Shown: positions 1-11,547 of the stretch, piece after piece | Layout: each line of letters opens with the position of its first letter | How positions within the stretch are numbered: position 1 is the stretch's first letter | Assembly: GCF_009389715.1 (NCBI RefSeq) | Contig: NC_052392.1 | Span: 36,505,360-36,569,359, forward strand | Source of the DNA: Phoenix dactylifera | Lineage: Eukaryota; Streptophyta; Magnoliopsida; Arecales; Arecaceae | DNA length: 64,000 nt | Direction: 5' to 3' | Notes under the pieces: generated by a model | What the model was told of the DNA's origin: nothing | The model's database searches: none | Seen by the model: only the letters and a program-made list of their open reading frames with translations | Translations under genes and position numbers: made by a program

Positions 1-1019
1 ATGCGACTTTCCTGCCGATAATTCCCTCTAAGGCAAGATGATGCCTGACATTGGATTCTTTTTTGAGTCGTAAATTTCCATGCCCTTCCCAGTTGCTATA
101 CTTCGAGCACCGAGTATGTCTGTCGGTTTACTGAGAGCCTGTCAAGTACTTCGATCTCAAAGACTGAAGAGGATCCTAGCTTGGCCTTCTTTGCAAGCAA
201 CCAAGATAAAGAACTATATTGGAACTAGAAGCAAATAAGAAAATCTAGAAGAGAGCTTTAATAGTTGAAACAAAGCAATAGAGAGAGAGTCGAGTACAGG
301 TTAGATTCCCCAACCATTCCTCTTTATATTTCTATATTTTCATTATATCTCTTGTTCTATTTAAGAGTGGGTCGCTGAAGACAAGATTAGAGATGAGAAA
401 AGAGGTATTTAGAGGTGCTTATATCAGGCTTTTAGAAGAAAAGGGACAGTGGAAGCCAGACTGTGGAAGGTAAGGCATGGTAATAGAAACAATTATAAAG
501 ACAGACTTGTTAAATTGTATTCAAAATCCAAAATTTAACAAAAAATTTAACAAATGGTAAGGGATTAATTAGCAATGAAACAATGATCAACTAAAATTGG
601 GGGCAAAATAAGAAGCTCAAAACCGAGAGAAATTTAGGCATAGTTTGTTGGAGAGAACTTTAGGCAAAATAAGAAGCTCAAAACCATGGGCTGGAACCAC
701 GTATGCATGCGCTCGGCTATGTTGGCGGTGCCATGAACAACATGTACACACGCGTGGCTAGCACGTTTTGCCACACATTCTGTTGAATTTGAATTGGATT
801 GAGCCTATAAAATAACTCCAAGTCCTAGGTCTTTAGTACACCACAATAGCCTACAACCCAAGAGATAGCCCTCTATTTAATTCCTACTCTTCTTTCATTA
901 TTTTGTAAGTCGTTTTTAAGCCTTTCTTAGTCTCTTCTTTGGGGGAATTGAGATGTCATGATCGTGCTCGTGATAGAAAAATTAGGCTGAGCTGGGCTTG
1001 TTGTACGGCTAAAACTAGG

Positions 1020-1960
1020 TTGGACTATATCCAGCTGTATCAATTTCCATAATTGATTCGGGTTGGTTTCGAATACTATTTCTTTGGTCCAATCAAATTT
1101 GGATACGGATTCGGATAATTAGCTCAAAAATCTTCCGGATACAGATATAGATACAGATACACCTAATTTTTTTAGATTTAGATCCAGATTCAGATATCCG
1201 TACAATAAGGGTAAGTAAAAAGAAAAAGTTTAAGTTAAGTTGAATTAGATAACCAATTAAATGATTAACCAATTCTTAACTAAAAGAAATTCAGCAATTA
1301 GATGACCGCCATTTAAGATAGTAACCCAAATACGGATATCCGATTCGGATAAAATCCTTCGAATTATCCTGCATGCCTCAAAGGCTTAAACATCTTGTTC
1401 ATCTATTTTGTCTCTATTTTCTATTCGTCGTCTTCAAACAACTAGAGTTTCGAAGATTTCGTCCACTTTCTAGTTCCTATCGGGCGATTGCAAACCAGAG
1501 ACAGTTGTTAGATGCCTTAGTGGCAGCATAGATTCTGTCTACTTCGGTAATGAGCAACTTTGAGTGGTAGATCCTTTATAAAATTGTTTATTTTTATTAC
1601 TAATAAATGCTTATCAAAATTATATTTTTTTTAATTAAACCTTTCTATTATGATCATGTCTTCATTTCTAGTATTCATCACTGAATTTTGTTCAAATTTG
1701 ATTAACATCCGAAAAGTATCTGATTTATATTCATATTCGGATAAAAAAATATGGTTATGTTTAATATCTGATTCATATTCGTATTCGTTTATAACAAATG
1801 TGGATATGTTTAATATCCGATTTGTATCCGTATTTATTTAGAAGAAATGTGATTATTAATTTTTATATCTGTTTAATATCTATATCCGTTGATACAAATA
1901 TGGATATATCAATATCCGATCCATATCCGATCTATTTTCATCTCTTGTCTGTTGTACCTT
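1020..1960. repeat. TATCCG/GGATA-rich degenerate tract, unit 1
   Basis: About 940 bp dense in variants of GGATATCCGA, TTCGGATA and ATCCGTAT on both strands, with AT-rich spacers. The paired tract in unit 2 (about 17470-18320) has the same layout. Similar tracts occur in non-autonomous DNA transposons of many plants, but I could not define terminal repeats or a target duplication. No credible gene lies here. The short open frames at 1650-2173 are by-products of the low-complexity sequence. Confidence 0.5.
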
Positions 1961-2994
1961 AGGCATGATCTTGCCATAGACTTGCACAAAGAGGCATATT
2001 TCATTCTTAGATTAGTAATTTCACAGGCCTCGATCCAAACAAACTTTCTTTCTTTTGATTTTCATAATATATTATTGTTATTATTATTACTTTATATTTT
2101 GCAATTATTATTTTTTGAATATAATTTGCAATTTACGGAACCATACGTCCAACAGAGTTTGTTGCCGATGTGAAAGGGGAAGAGGCCATTTGGATGGAAG
2201 ATGAGGGAAAAGTTCCCATGGTCCAAGATGAGGGCCGGGGGTGGTCCAGGAGAGGAGTGAATGAGGACGAACTGGTAAATTGTTGGGAATCCATAGGAAT
2301 TACTTGGTTTGATTCCTAAAACTAGATTATACAAGCTTATTAGGTTGAATGAGGAAGGACTTTTACCCCTAGCTCATCTGTGTCCCTCATTGGCATTGTG
2401 CCTGTTCCTTCCCTTCATCTCCATTGAGGCTGCCCATGCTCATCACATGGATGCATAGACCCACTAAGATCAGCTCGATGTCGAGGAGGGTCTAAGAATT
2501 CTTGTGGAGATTCCCCAATTTGGGAGAAACTCCCATTACAAACAAAAGATCAATAGTTTTCTCACTTATTGTACTAGAATGGTGGTTATGACAAGTATCT
2601 CAGGTATTATATCAGGTATCAACCAGCTAGTGGTTTAATTTTAGTCATCCAATCTAAATATACAAATGGCTCATAAAACATTAAGGTACCAAAGAAAACT
2701 GAATATTTTATTACATGACCCTGAAGATAAGCATATCAAAATAACGTACAACATGTTCTCGACTAGAATTATCATTACAGTTGCCCATGCAGGAGATTTT
2801 AAATATATTATATTTCAAGCTTATATGGCAAAGACATACAACACCCGATCATATAATGAAACACCTATCAAAAACAAAAAGTACCTAATTATATAGTTGA
2901 ATTATAAATCACTGGTATGATGGGTAACATGGTACCATTGTTAAACCTTTCTAACATGACTCACCTTCCTTCAAGGGCCCAACAGAGTTGTGTT

Positions 2995-5681
2995 TCAAAC
3001 TATAGAGCAGCTTTCAGAATTTGGAGGAGGAGCAGGCACATTTCTTGGAGGAGAATGAAACATTGGAATGGGCATATTGGGTGGCAAAGCTGGCAATGGA
3101 GTATCAAATTTAAGTACATTGATTGCTTGCCTCATGGTCGGCCTTTGATTTCTGTCAGGGTGAGCACACCATAGTCCCACTACCATCAAGTACACCATTT
3201 GTTGTTCATCGAATTTCATATCTAACCTTCGGTCTGCTGCAGCCAAACATCTTCCATTCCCATAAAGTTCCCAAACCCACTCCGCCAAATTCTCTTGATC
3301 ATCCTTCTCCACTTCAGATGGCTTTCTACCGCATGCAATTTCTAATATAACTACTCCAAAGCTGTAAACATCAGCCTCTTTACTAGCTTTTCCTGTGGAA
3401 TGTTACGACATAATTAATTTAGGTTGTCAAAATAAACCAATGCTTATAGTTGCTCGAATTTATTTTTGTTAAAAATAAAATGATCTAGCTTTTTCAATGA
3501 TATTAAAATTTTATAGACATATGCAAGCAAAGTTTTACAAGTAACATAGTATTACTCATTCAACTTAGTTATTTCTCTTTTTGGTTAATCTAGAGTTCGA
3601 TGATTTCAATTTAAGGTGTGACATGGTTCTGCAGGAATAACCCAGACTACCAGACTCCAAGAACAAACAATGATTGATTGAGGCTTAAGAATTTGGATCA
3701 GTACTTAGCTTGTTTTAGATTTGGTCAAGTCAATCAGAAAAATCATAGGTCTGACAGGTTAAGTTTAACATCATAACTCTATGCATATATATATATTGTT
3801 GCGGCAAAGAGTTTTTTCTCAAAAAAGAAAAGTATGTGTAGAGTAACCATGATTTAAATATCTTACAGAATTCCGTTGTTTATTCAGTAAAATTACTGTA
3901 TCCTGGTCCTATTTTTATGGAACTCTTAGGTGATTTTGGAAATAAATCTTTTGACGTAGCGAGTGTATAAATTGGAGTGGCATATATGTCTTTTCGACAA
4001 AGGGTAAATTAGAATTCCTTGCAAAATCTAGTATAGTGGCATAGATTTTGTTACCTGTAATAGCATACTCTGGTGCAATATATCCCATGGTCCCGGCCAG
4101 AACTGTTGTTTCTCGGTTGGAGTCATGGTTCATGAGCTTTGCCAATCCAAAATCACCAAGTTTAGCATTGAATCCCGAGTCTAGCATCACATTGCTTGGC
4201 TTTACATCTCTGTGGATCACGCACTGCTCCCACCCCTCATGAAGATATAGCAACGCTGATGCTAAACCCAGAGCTATCTTGTACCTCTCGGGCCATGCGA
4301 GCAGTCTTGTATTTTTGTATAAATGGTAATTGAGGCTTTTGTTTGGCATGTACTCATAAACAAGCAGCAAGTCGCCTTTCTCATGACAATAGCCTATGAG
4401 TTGCACAAGGTTGCGGTGCCTTAGCCGGCTTATGATCGTTACTTCCGATATGTACTCTTTCTTCCCTTGTCTGGAACCTCTGGAGATCCTTTTAATGGCC
4501 ACCTCAAGCTGTGAATCATGCAGTACCCCTTTGTATACCTCCCCAAATCCTCCTCCACCAAGTTTCTCCTCCTCCATGAAATTTTTGGCAGCACTCTCGA
4601 GTACCCTGTAAGGAAACCTCCTAGGCCTACTCCCTCTCTCAAATGCAACATTAATCAATGAATCAATACTAACATCTACTTCTTTCTTCCCTCTATCACC
4701 TTTCTTGCATGAATGTTGCCTCATAAACCACATCAAGCCCAACCCACATAGTAAGACCACGGCGCCAATACCCAACCACTCCAAAAATATATAATGATGT
4801 CTAGCTCTTGGAGTAGGGCTTGGACTAGAACCATAACCCTGAGAACTCAAATCGGAGGAACTGAAATTCCAAGATACAAGGCTATGTTGTTCGGTCTTGT
4901 TACCTGTGGCAGCTGTGAAGCCAACGGCTACCTTAGCAGGCAGAACCTTCCTCAAGTCAACAACATGAGACAGGCTCCAATTCCTTGTAGGATCTGAAGC
5001 ATTACTAAGGAAGACACTCAAATTTTTGGTGGTAGCTCTGTAATTAACACACGCGTTGAACGTCGTGTTCTCTCTCATGTTAGCTTTCAAGTCCAGCTGA
5101 ACAACTGAGTATATCGTGTGGACGTCGATTCCGATATGGTTGGCGCTTATATCCTTGTACTGAGGATTGAAGAAGGTATCAAACTCGACAGCAACGACAG
5201 TACTCGGGAGCGTTTTGTTGCCATCAGGACTGGTAAACAGACCGAGAGTTCCGCCGCAGGATAAATCGGGGATTGCCGAAGGGTATGACGAGAGGAAGAA
5301 GGCGAGTCCGTCAGCACTGACTTCTCTTTTGAAGCCATAGATAAAGAAGGAGAAACATGAAGTGAAGTTGATGACGGAAGCTTCGTCATAGATAGTCACT
5401 GGTTCAGGATATACCATTCTTCCGGAGCTCCTCTTAAGGTTGATGTCGGCCTGGTTCTTGGTGAGTTGGACGATGCTGTCGTCGAAGAAGGCGTCCCGCT
5501 GGTAAATCATGTTTGGAATGTTCAAATCATCACCAGAGTAGTTGAAGGAGAGTGGGCTTGCAAGGGGGATTAGGATGGACAGCAAGTGGAAGAGAGGCAG
5601 CAAAATTTGGAGGGATGGAGGGGTTCTGGAGTTGGAGAGAGCCATGCTTGGTATGTTGGAAAGGAGACATTCCAAGGCCAT
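2995..5681 (-). CDS. L-type lectin-domain receptor-like kinase, copy A
   Basis: Two exons on the minus strand: 5681-4055 and 3392-2995. The intron (4054-3393) is 662 bp, GT-AG and phase 1. The predicted protein is 674 aa. Order: hydrophobic signal peptide (about 1-43), legume-lectin domain (about 44-275) with SADGLAFF, CGGTLGLF and the metal-site run VAVEFDTFFNPQYKD followed by NHIGID, a membrane helix (about 298-321), and a kinase with glycine loop KLGGGGFGEVYKG, VAIK lysine near 397, HRD near 492, DFG near 510 and GTMGYIAPEY. It is an RD kinase and appears catalytically complete. LecRKs of clade IX, the closest group by sequence feel, act at the plasma membrane, and Arabidopsis members are linked to oomycete resistance; the role here is inferred. 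The C-terminus is nine residues shorter than copy B because a TCA codon there reads TGA here. A second ATG at 5645 is an alternative start. An in-frame ATG at 5744 would add 21 residues before the signal peptide and is less likely. Confidence 0.92.
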
Positions 5682-7548
5682 TTGGTGGCTTGGGCAGCTA
5701 AAGAAGGTGCTTGTCAGACCACACAACGTGAATCGAGTTCTCATCTAGATTCTTCTTTTATGGTTGAAGCTTAGAACGGTGTCTAACTACGTAAATTGAT
5801 TTTTCTCTGGTGTATTAAATTTTGATTTTAATAAATGGTAAAACCTTTGGTCCGGTTTGAATTGTATGAGATGGTCTCTCTATTTTTTGAGGGAAACGTA
5901 ACGACAAATCACAGCTTTGAAAACTTTTCCTCCTTGGCGGACAAATTTGTAGAGGCGACAAGGTGATGGCCTCCAGCCGCCAGAAATTATGCAGCGAAAA
6001 ATCATAAAAAATTAACTCAAAGCACTCCTTGTTACACACGTGTAGCACAAGGATAAGGATATATTTTCTTTATCCGTTAAACTCGAATATTTTACTATTT
6101 TTTTAAAAAAATAATCAAAGTAAATTTTTGGTTCTTTTTTCAATTGAAGATAGATAAACGGAGATATATAGTTTGGCCAGTCTTTGCATAATTTGAATAG
6201 GATTTTTCTTCTAATTTAAATTGAACTCAATTTTTCAAAATAGGCATGACCAGTAGAAATAAACATGAAAAAGCTAAAATTATGCAGAAATTAGGTATCG
6301 ACTCTTATATAGACTTAGCTTCAACTGCTCTATTTAATTCATTCTAGATTTGGAGATATACCCGATCAAAATATCTTTTAAGAAGAAAATTTTCTGTTTC
6401 ACCGGCCTATTTGGAGACCTAAGCAATGGAATTTTATTATGATCAGTTAGTGTGTTTCACCCTTTGAGAGGTAACGCTAGATTATAGAGCTCGAGAAGTT
6501 ACCCAATTTAATTAAAAAAGAAAAAAAAATATTACCTCAATCTATTATTATACGATGAAGTTATGGCGTCCAAAAATTTGGCACATAATTTGATTTTTCG
6601 ATATATCATATTTCACTTTTAAATCCTATCCGACTCTATCCGTAGCAGCCAAAATAATTCACATCGAATCAGATAATTCTTTCAGGATATTTAGAAAGTA
6701 GGTAAAGAATATCCAGTCAAAAAGCAACCTATCCTCCTGAGGATTGCTTATTCTGCTACAAAACCAGACCTGGGGGTTTGGATCACTTGCCTGTAGGTGG
6801 CCTTTCCTTAGATAAAAACTTGACCTCATTTGGGCGGCTTTAGCAGGGAGCACATATCGTATCACTGCGGAGGTCAATTACCTCAGCTCTGGAATATCGG
6901 TGACTTGGGCCCGGAGGGTTTAGACCGATATCTTTTTTTTTCTTTTTTTTTAATGAAATAGCCGCCTCTTTCCATTAGAGAAATTGTTGGAAGAACGCAC
7001 GCAAGTCTTCTCGAGTGAATGCGATAGCTGGAGGGAGGCAGAGGGAAGTTCCAACCCTCCGACGGCACGACAGCCTTGAGGGTGTTTTTGGCCGTGATTA
7101 AAGCTTTCTCACTATTAAAGCTTCCTTGCAGTGGCTCCCACTATTCAAGCCAGTCTTCCACCTCCCGCTCTTCTGAAACTTTCTCAACGCCAAACTCACA
7201 GGACACCGTGCGAACATCTTCGAGTGGTCAAGGTTTGCTTACTGTTGCTTACTAAGGGGTTCGGTCGCTGATGCTTTTTTTGGAGTTGGTGATATTTCTG
7301 GATTATTCATCCGGCCTCGTGTTAGTTTAGCATTTTCAAAATCTTTCAGCCTTGCTAAATTTCACATCTTTGCATTGACCGTCAGGTTCAATAAAGTAGG
7401 ATGACTTTTTAGCAGAAACAGTAGAAAAATTATAGATATAGCCCTCCAAGTTAAGACTATTTATCCTTAAATATCATAAGTTTAAAAGTATTCATTAGCC
7501 ACCAAAACTTAAAATTCGTTGCAATATGGTCTACTTATCACCAAAATT

Positions 7549-8295
7549 TGTTGTGCTCATAAGCTCTGATATTCGTCTTTTTTAGAAATATATTTCATTC
7601 ATATGATAGAATATAGAGTTAAATAAATTGGATCCTTGCTGAGCCTTCTCCGAATAAATACTTGGTTCTTTGATGGTGGAGGAGAACAAAAGCCAAGCGC
7701 AAATAGGCTCTTCTTCGTTATAACCGAACATAAGTCCTACTCAAGTTAGGACTTCTCCCTTTCAGCCGTGCGGCTGATGGGTGGTTCAAGTCTTTGGACG
7801 TGAAGGACTTCTCCTTTGATGGCTGTGTGCCCTTGTGTTCTTGGAGATGGTGGCTTACGTGCATGAGAGGAAGAGAAGAAAAAGAATAAGATTTTCAGAG
7901 TGTATATATACATACACAAAATACATGAGTGTATATATACATGGTCAATCATGATTCAAACCCAAAAACTCCCTTAGGCTAAACCACATAAGAAAGCACT
8001 CAACCCAAGCCCATGTATACCCATGACTTGCATGCTCTCTCTTCCTTTAAGCCTAAACCCGGTCCAATAATGGTTAGCCCCCTCAAGACCCAAATTACCT
8101 GAGTCTCAAGCAGGTAGAAGACCAATTTCCGTCTCTACGTAAATCTAGCGCATGCCTGGGATCGACCCTTTAACAGCATGAGTCGACCCCAGCTCTATAG
8201 GGGTCGACCCCAGATCAGCATGAGTCGACCTCTCTATTGTTTCCACTGCAGTTTCTTGCATTCTTTATTTTGGATGCGCCACACTTATGGCCACA
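7549..8295. mobile_element. Solo LTR, 747 bp, inserted in unit 1
   Basis: The sequence begins TGTTGTGCTC and ends GGCCACA (TG...CA) and is flanked by the direct repeat AAATT (7544-7548 and 8296-8300), as expected for a 5-bp target duplication. Units 2 and 3 have the uninterrupted host sequence at the matching place (near 24235 and 36708). It therefore inserted after unit 1 separated from the others and later collapsed to a solo LTR. Inside are repeats of the word GCATGAGTCGACC. The family is not determined. Confidence 0.8.
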
Positions 8296-8365
8296 AAATT
8301 ATCACGCAAAGGTCACTTAATAACCACCCTTCCCACTAGCTGAGCAAAAGACTCTGGCTCTATTG

Positions 8366-8912
8366 TGAATTGAAAATGAGTGCTTTAAGATCTGTGCGGA
8401 TAGATGAATGACAGGAGATGCAGTGCTTCGAGATTTATGCAGACAGATGAACGTAAATGATGAAATGTTTTGAGATCTACAAAAGTGAATGGATAATAGA
8501 GAATAGTATGCTTTTAGATTTATGCAAACGGATCATGATAGAGGATGAAACACTTTAAGATTGGTGCAGATAAATGAATGACAGAGGATAAAGTGTTTTG
8601 AAATCTATGAGACAAATGAATGATAAGAGAATGGAGAACTTTGAGATCTGTCCAAGTAGATGAATGACAAAGGACAGAGTGCTTTGAGATTTGTGCAATA
8701 GATGAATGATAGAAAATAGAGCATTTTAAGATTTGTACAGATAACAAATGATAGAGAATTGAGTACTTTGAGATTTATGAAGGTGGATAGATGATAAAGG
8801 ATGGAGTATTTTGAAATCTTCGTAAAGTAGATGAATGATAGAAAATGAAGCGCTTTGAGATCTGTATAAGTGGATGAATTATAAAAGACGAAATAATTTG
8901 AGATTGCGTGAG
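8366..8912. repeat. Minisatellite, period 43-45 bp, unit 1
   Basis: About 12 diverged copies of a unit resembling GATAGAGGATGAAGTGCTTT, then GAGATCTGTGCA, then AGTGGATGAAT. Related arrays lie at 24325-25105 and 36790-37605. Open frames on both strands across the array are products of the repeat, not genes. The period is not a multiple of three throughout, which argues against coding. Confidence 0.85.
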
Positions 8913-9675
8913 AGCCACCATCTGGCCTCACTGAATCAAGGATATTTTGGTATTTTCTTTCACTTTATTAACGGTATTAGGATCCAGATAGACGACTGAA
9001 CCATATTGCAATAAAAATGAAGTTTTGGTGGCTACATGTAACTTTCTATATTTTTAGGATCTAAGTATAATTAGCTCAAATTTGAAGGGTATCTGTCTAA
9101 TTTTATTTAACAAAAGCAGGTTGGGTGACTTTGGCGAACATTGGGGTGGCAATGAATTGAACGTGGTCAGTTACTGGTTAGGTCAAAAAATGACCGCTAC
9201 CAACTTTGATAAGGCCTCTCAGGGAGAGTCGTTCCTTGATATTAAATATTCTTGTGATGTGACAAATTTTATAAAAAACCGATGTTACAAACCTCTGTGC
9301 ACTGCAATTATAAGTCTGCGCACGTTCCTTTAAGTTCTAGTGGGGCCCTTTAAAATTAATGACTCGTCGTTTAATTACGCCAGCTGATGGAGTACCCGTG
9401 CATACAGCCGCTAAGGTTGTGTTTTGATAGCTGTGCGTGCATTGCAAGGCCACCAAAAGAAAACGCCAAATATAACACTAAAATAGGCCTAAATATTTGT
9501 TTCCACGAGAAGGTTCCAATATGAACACTAAAGTAGATGGTCCAAGCCCGTCTCGGGGAACAAAGAGTTGGCCCAAGTCTGAGCACAACTTGGCTCAATA
9601 TAGCTGAGAGCCGACCAACTCGTATTGGGTGGCAATAGCACTGTGTATGTCTGCGAGAGAAAGGGAACAGCACAT
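8913..9675. other. Duplicated intergenic DNA, no gene seen
   Basis: This stretch is collinear with about 25106-25850 and 37606-38440 in the other two units. The short open frames are not conserved between the three copies and match no protein family I recognise. Confidence 0.6.
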
Positions 9676-9678
9676 AGA

Positions 9679-10159
9679 GGGCTCGTTTGGTTCGCGGGAA
9701 GCATTTTTCTTCCTAGGAATATGATTTCTGGAAAACAAATTCCTAGGAAGAGGATGCCTAGGAAAGTACTTTTGGCATGTTTGGTTGACCATGGGAAAGT
9801 GACAAATTTCCAAGGTGCTTATGTTTGGTTGGCCATCCACTTTTCTAGGAAAGTTATATATAATTCCTATTATGCCCTTAATAAAAATTAGGTTTTTAAT
9901 ACCTCTTTAATGCTTCTTTAATGCTGAAGGGACTTTTTGGGAAAAAGTAAAAATGGAGTGATTCCCGCCTCATGGGAAAGTAACTTTCCCATGTTTCTCA
10001 TGGGAAAGACTTTCCCATGAAATGTGGGAATCACATTCCCATGGGAATACAACTTTCCCTTCTCTCTCCTTTGAAAACTCCAACCAAACAAGAGGCATCT
10101 CATTACTTTCCCGTTGACCACACTTTCCCCCCTTCTTTTCCCGCGAACCAAACGAGCCC
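9679..10159. mobile_element. PIF/Harbinger-like MITE, copy 1 (481 bp)
   Basis: The ends are perfect inverted repeats of at least 20 bp, GGGCTCGTTTGGTTCGCGGG, flanked by the 3-bp duplication AGA (9676-9678 and 10160-10162). Unit 3 holds the matching empty site near 38450 with a single AGA. TIRs starting with GG and a 3-bp target duplication are the hallmark of Tourist/Harbinger MITEs. The interior has no transposase frame. A second copy lies inverted at 60482-60952. Confidence 0.85.
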
Positions 10160-10204
10160 AGAATTGTCGGATTGTTGCCATGCCCTGCCTCTATCCTATC
10201 TATT

Positions 10205-10397
10205 CTATATTATATTATATTTATATTATATTATATTATATTATATTATATTATATTATATTATGTTGTACTGTATTGTAATATTTTGTATTGTGTTATG
10301 TTATGTTATATATATTATATTACATTGTCATTTTATATTGGACACAGTAAGCTATGTTATACTACATCATTTTGTACTATATTATATTGTATTGTAC
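10205..10397. repeat. (TTATA)n microsatellite with diverged tail, unit 1
   Basis: Runs of TTATA/ATTAT pentamers give way to TGTTATG-type variants. The same composite tract appears at 25868-26050 and 38475-38710. Tyrosine- and isoleucine-rich frames across it are artefacts. Confidence 0.85.
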
Positions 10398-10400
10398 TAG

Positions 10401-11055
10401 TGTAAGAACCCACCTTATTGGGCATCGGGGCCACGGCGCCTAGGCCGGCCCCTGGGTGACTGTGCCCGCTCGGCCCATATGGCTAGGGAGGGAGGGAGGG
10501 AGGGAGGGAGGCTTTCGATCGGAGTCTTCCTCTTGCCCTTCTCCATTTTTCCCTTTGGTTCCACCTAAAGAGGGAGATTAAGGCTTACCAAATTCGAGCC
10601 CAGCCTCGCTTATAAAGGCACTCATCCCCCTCCTCCCCGGCATCAACCGGGGAGCTCTTCCATTAGACCTTTGATCCTGTGGGAGAAGCTCGGAGTGTTT
10701 GTTGTCGGGCCGGCTGGAGAAGCTCACCGGCAGCAAGGTGAGTTCCCTCTCCTTTTCTCCAATCTTGGGCCACCATTCTTTTTGAGTCCGGTTGGCCAGC
10801 CGCCGGATTAATGTGAATCCAGAACTCCCCTGTTTTGCTTTTTTCCTCTCCCATTCAGCCAGCCGTCGCCGAGCGTGGTGCGCTACTGGCACCGTCGGGG
10901 CCATCGACCATGGGGTGTCACCTACGGCCTGCTCCGACCCGACCCGGTCCAAACCTGCAAAACTATTTAGGCCCGCGGGTTGCAAATTTAGATCTTGATC
11001 TAGATTCTTTATGGGCTTCAGTGGTTGCAACAATGTATGAATTTCATGGAAAATA
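10401..11055. mobile_element. LTR-like sequence, probably gypsy type, partial
   Basis: It starts TGTAAGAACCC exactly where homology to the other duplication units stops. It is GC-rich, contains a (GGGA)n run near 10487-10510 and a TATAAAGG box near 10610, and runs into a LINE fragment on the right. These features suit an LTR promoter region. I found no partner LTR or target duplication, so family and boundaries are tentative. Confidence 0.4.
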
Positions 11056-11061
11056 GGAGGA

Positions 11062-11350
11062 CTACGACTGTCGTAGAAGAGCATCTACGATTTGGAAGGA
11101 AATAGTTAATCATTCCAAGTGGCTTAGATTTGCTTTCGAGTGGCATATAGGCGATGGTATAAGAGTACATGTTCTTTCAGATACTTGGGTATGGAATATC
11201 CTTATTCTTTTCTGGCCAACAACGCTAAATGCTCTACCACAAGGTCAGTAGAATATGCAGGCTCTTAATGAGCTATTCTCTTCTGTTCTGGTTGATGAAA
11301 TCACTTCCATTGCTCTACCATAATTTCCGGACATGAATACTCTAGTTTGG
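11062..11350 (+). mobile_element. LINE fragment, C-terminal part of the reverse-transcriptase ORF
   Basis: One plus-strand frame reads ASTIWKEIVNHSKWLRF, then WHIGDGIRVHVLSDTWV, then LFSSVLVDEIT. This is the conserved tail that follows the reverse transcriptase in plant L1-type LINEs. At least two stop codons interrupt it. It is a small dead fragment wedged between an LTR-like sequence and a copia relic. Confidence 0.7.
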
Positions 11351-11547
11351 TTTAATTTGGTAAATTTGTTACACTTTGATAGTCCTTCGATGAACCAAAT
11401 TCGAACAAACAGACTCGACCCAGACTCAAACCAGACCCAATTTTTTTAAATTGGGACCAAGTTATACATAGACCTAACCCTATCTAAATGACCCGTTGGG
11501 TCAAAAAATTATAAACTAACTCAATATACCTGAGTTTATCTTTTAGT

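Larger units (their letters stand above)
29..10400. repeat. Segmental duplication unit 1 (carries LecRK A)
   Basis: Sequence from about 29 is collinear with 16364 onward and, from about 2390 onward, with 30733-39183. Shared blocks are the TATCCG-rich tract, the LecRK gene, the 44-bp minisatellite and the (TTATA)n tract. The left junction is sharp: bases 1-28 do not match the sequence before 16364, whereas the block starting GGCAAGATGATGCCTGAC matches. On the right, collinearity ends at 10400, where an LTR-like sequence starts with TGTAAGAACCC. Compared with unit 2 it lacks about 150 bp near 2362. It carries private insertions at about 6030-6600, 7549-8295 and 9679-10159. Confidence 0.9.

Noticed and set aside
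4396-5748. Plus-strand frames opposite LecRK A, and equivalents opposite B, C and D
   Set aside because: Antisense shadows of the receptor-kinase exons; the coding sense is certain from domain motifs.
8520-8931. Long minus-strand open frames with LKVLHSLSF-like repeats
   Set aside because: They are the reverse reading of the 44-bp minisatellite, and related arrays give different frames.
10017-10405. Open frames rich in Tyr, Ile and Leu
   Set aside because: They cross a MITE end and the (TTATA)n tract.
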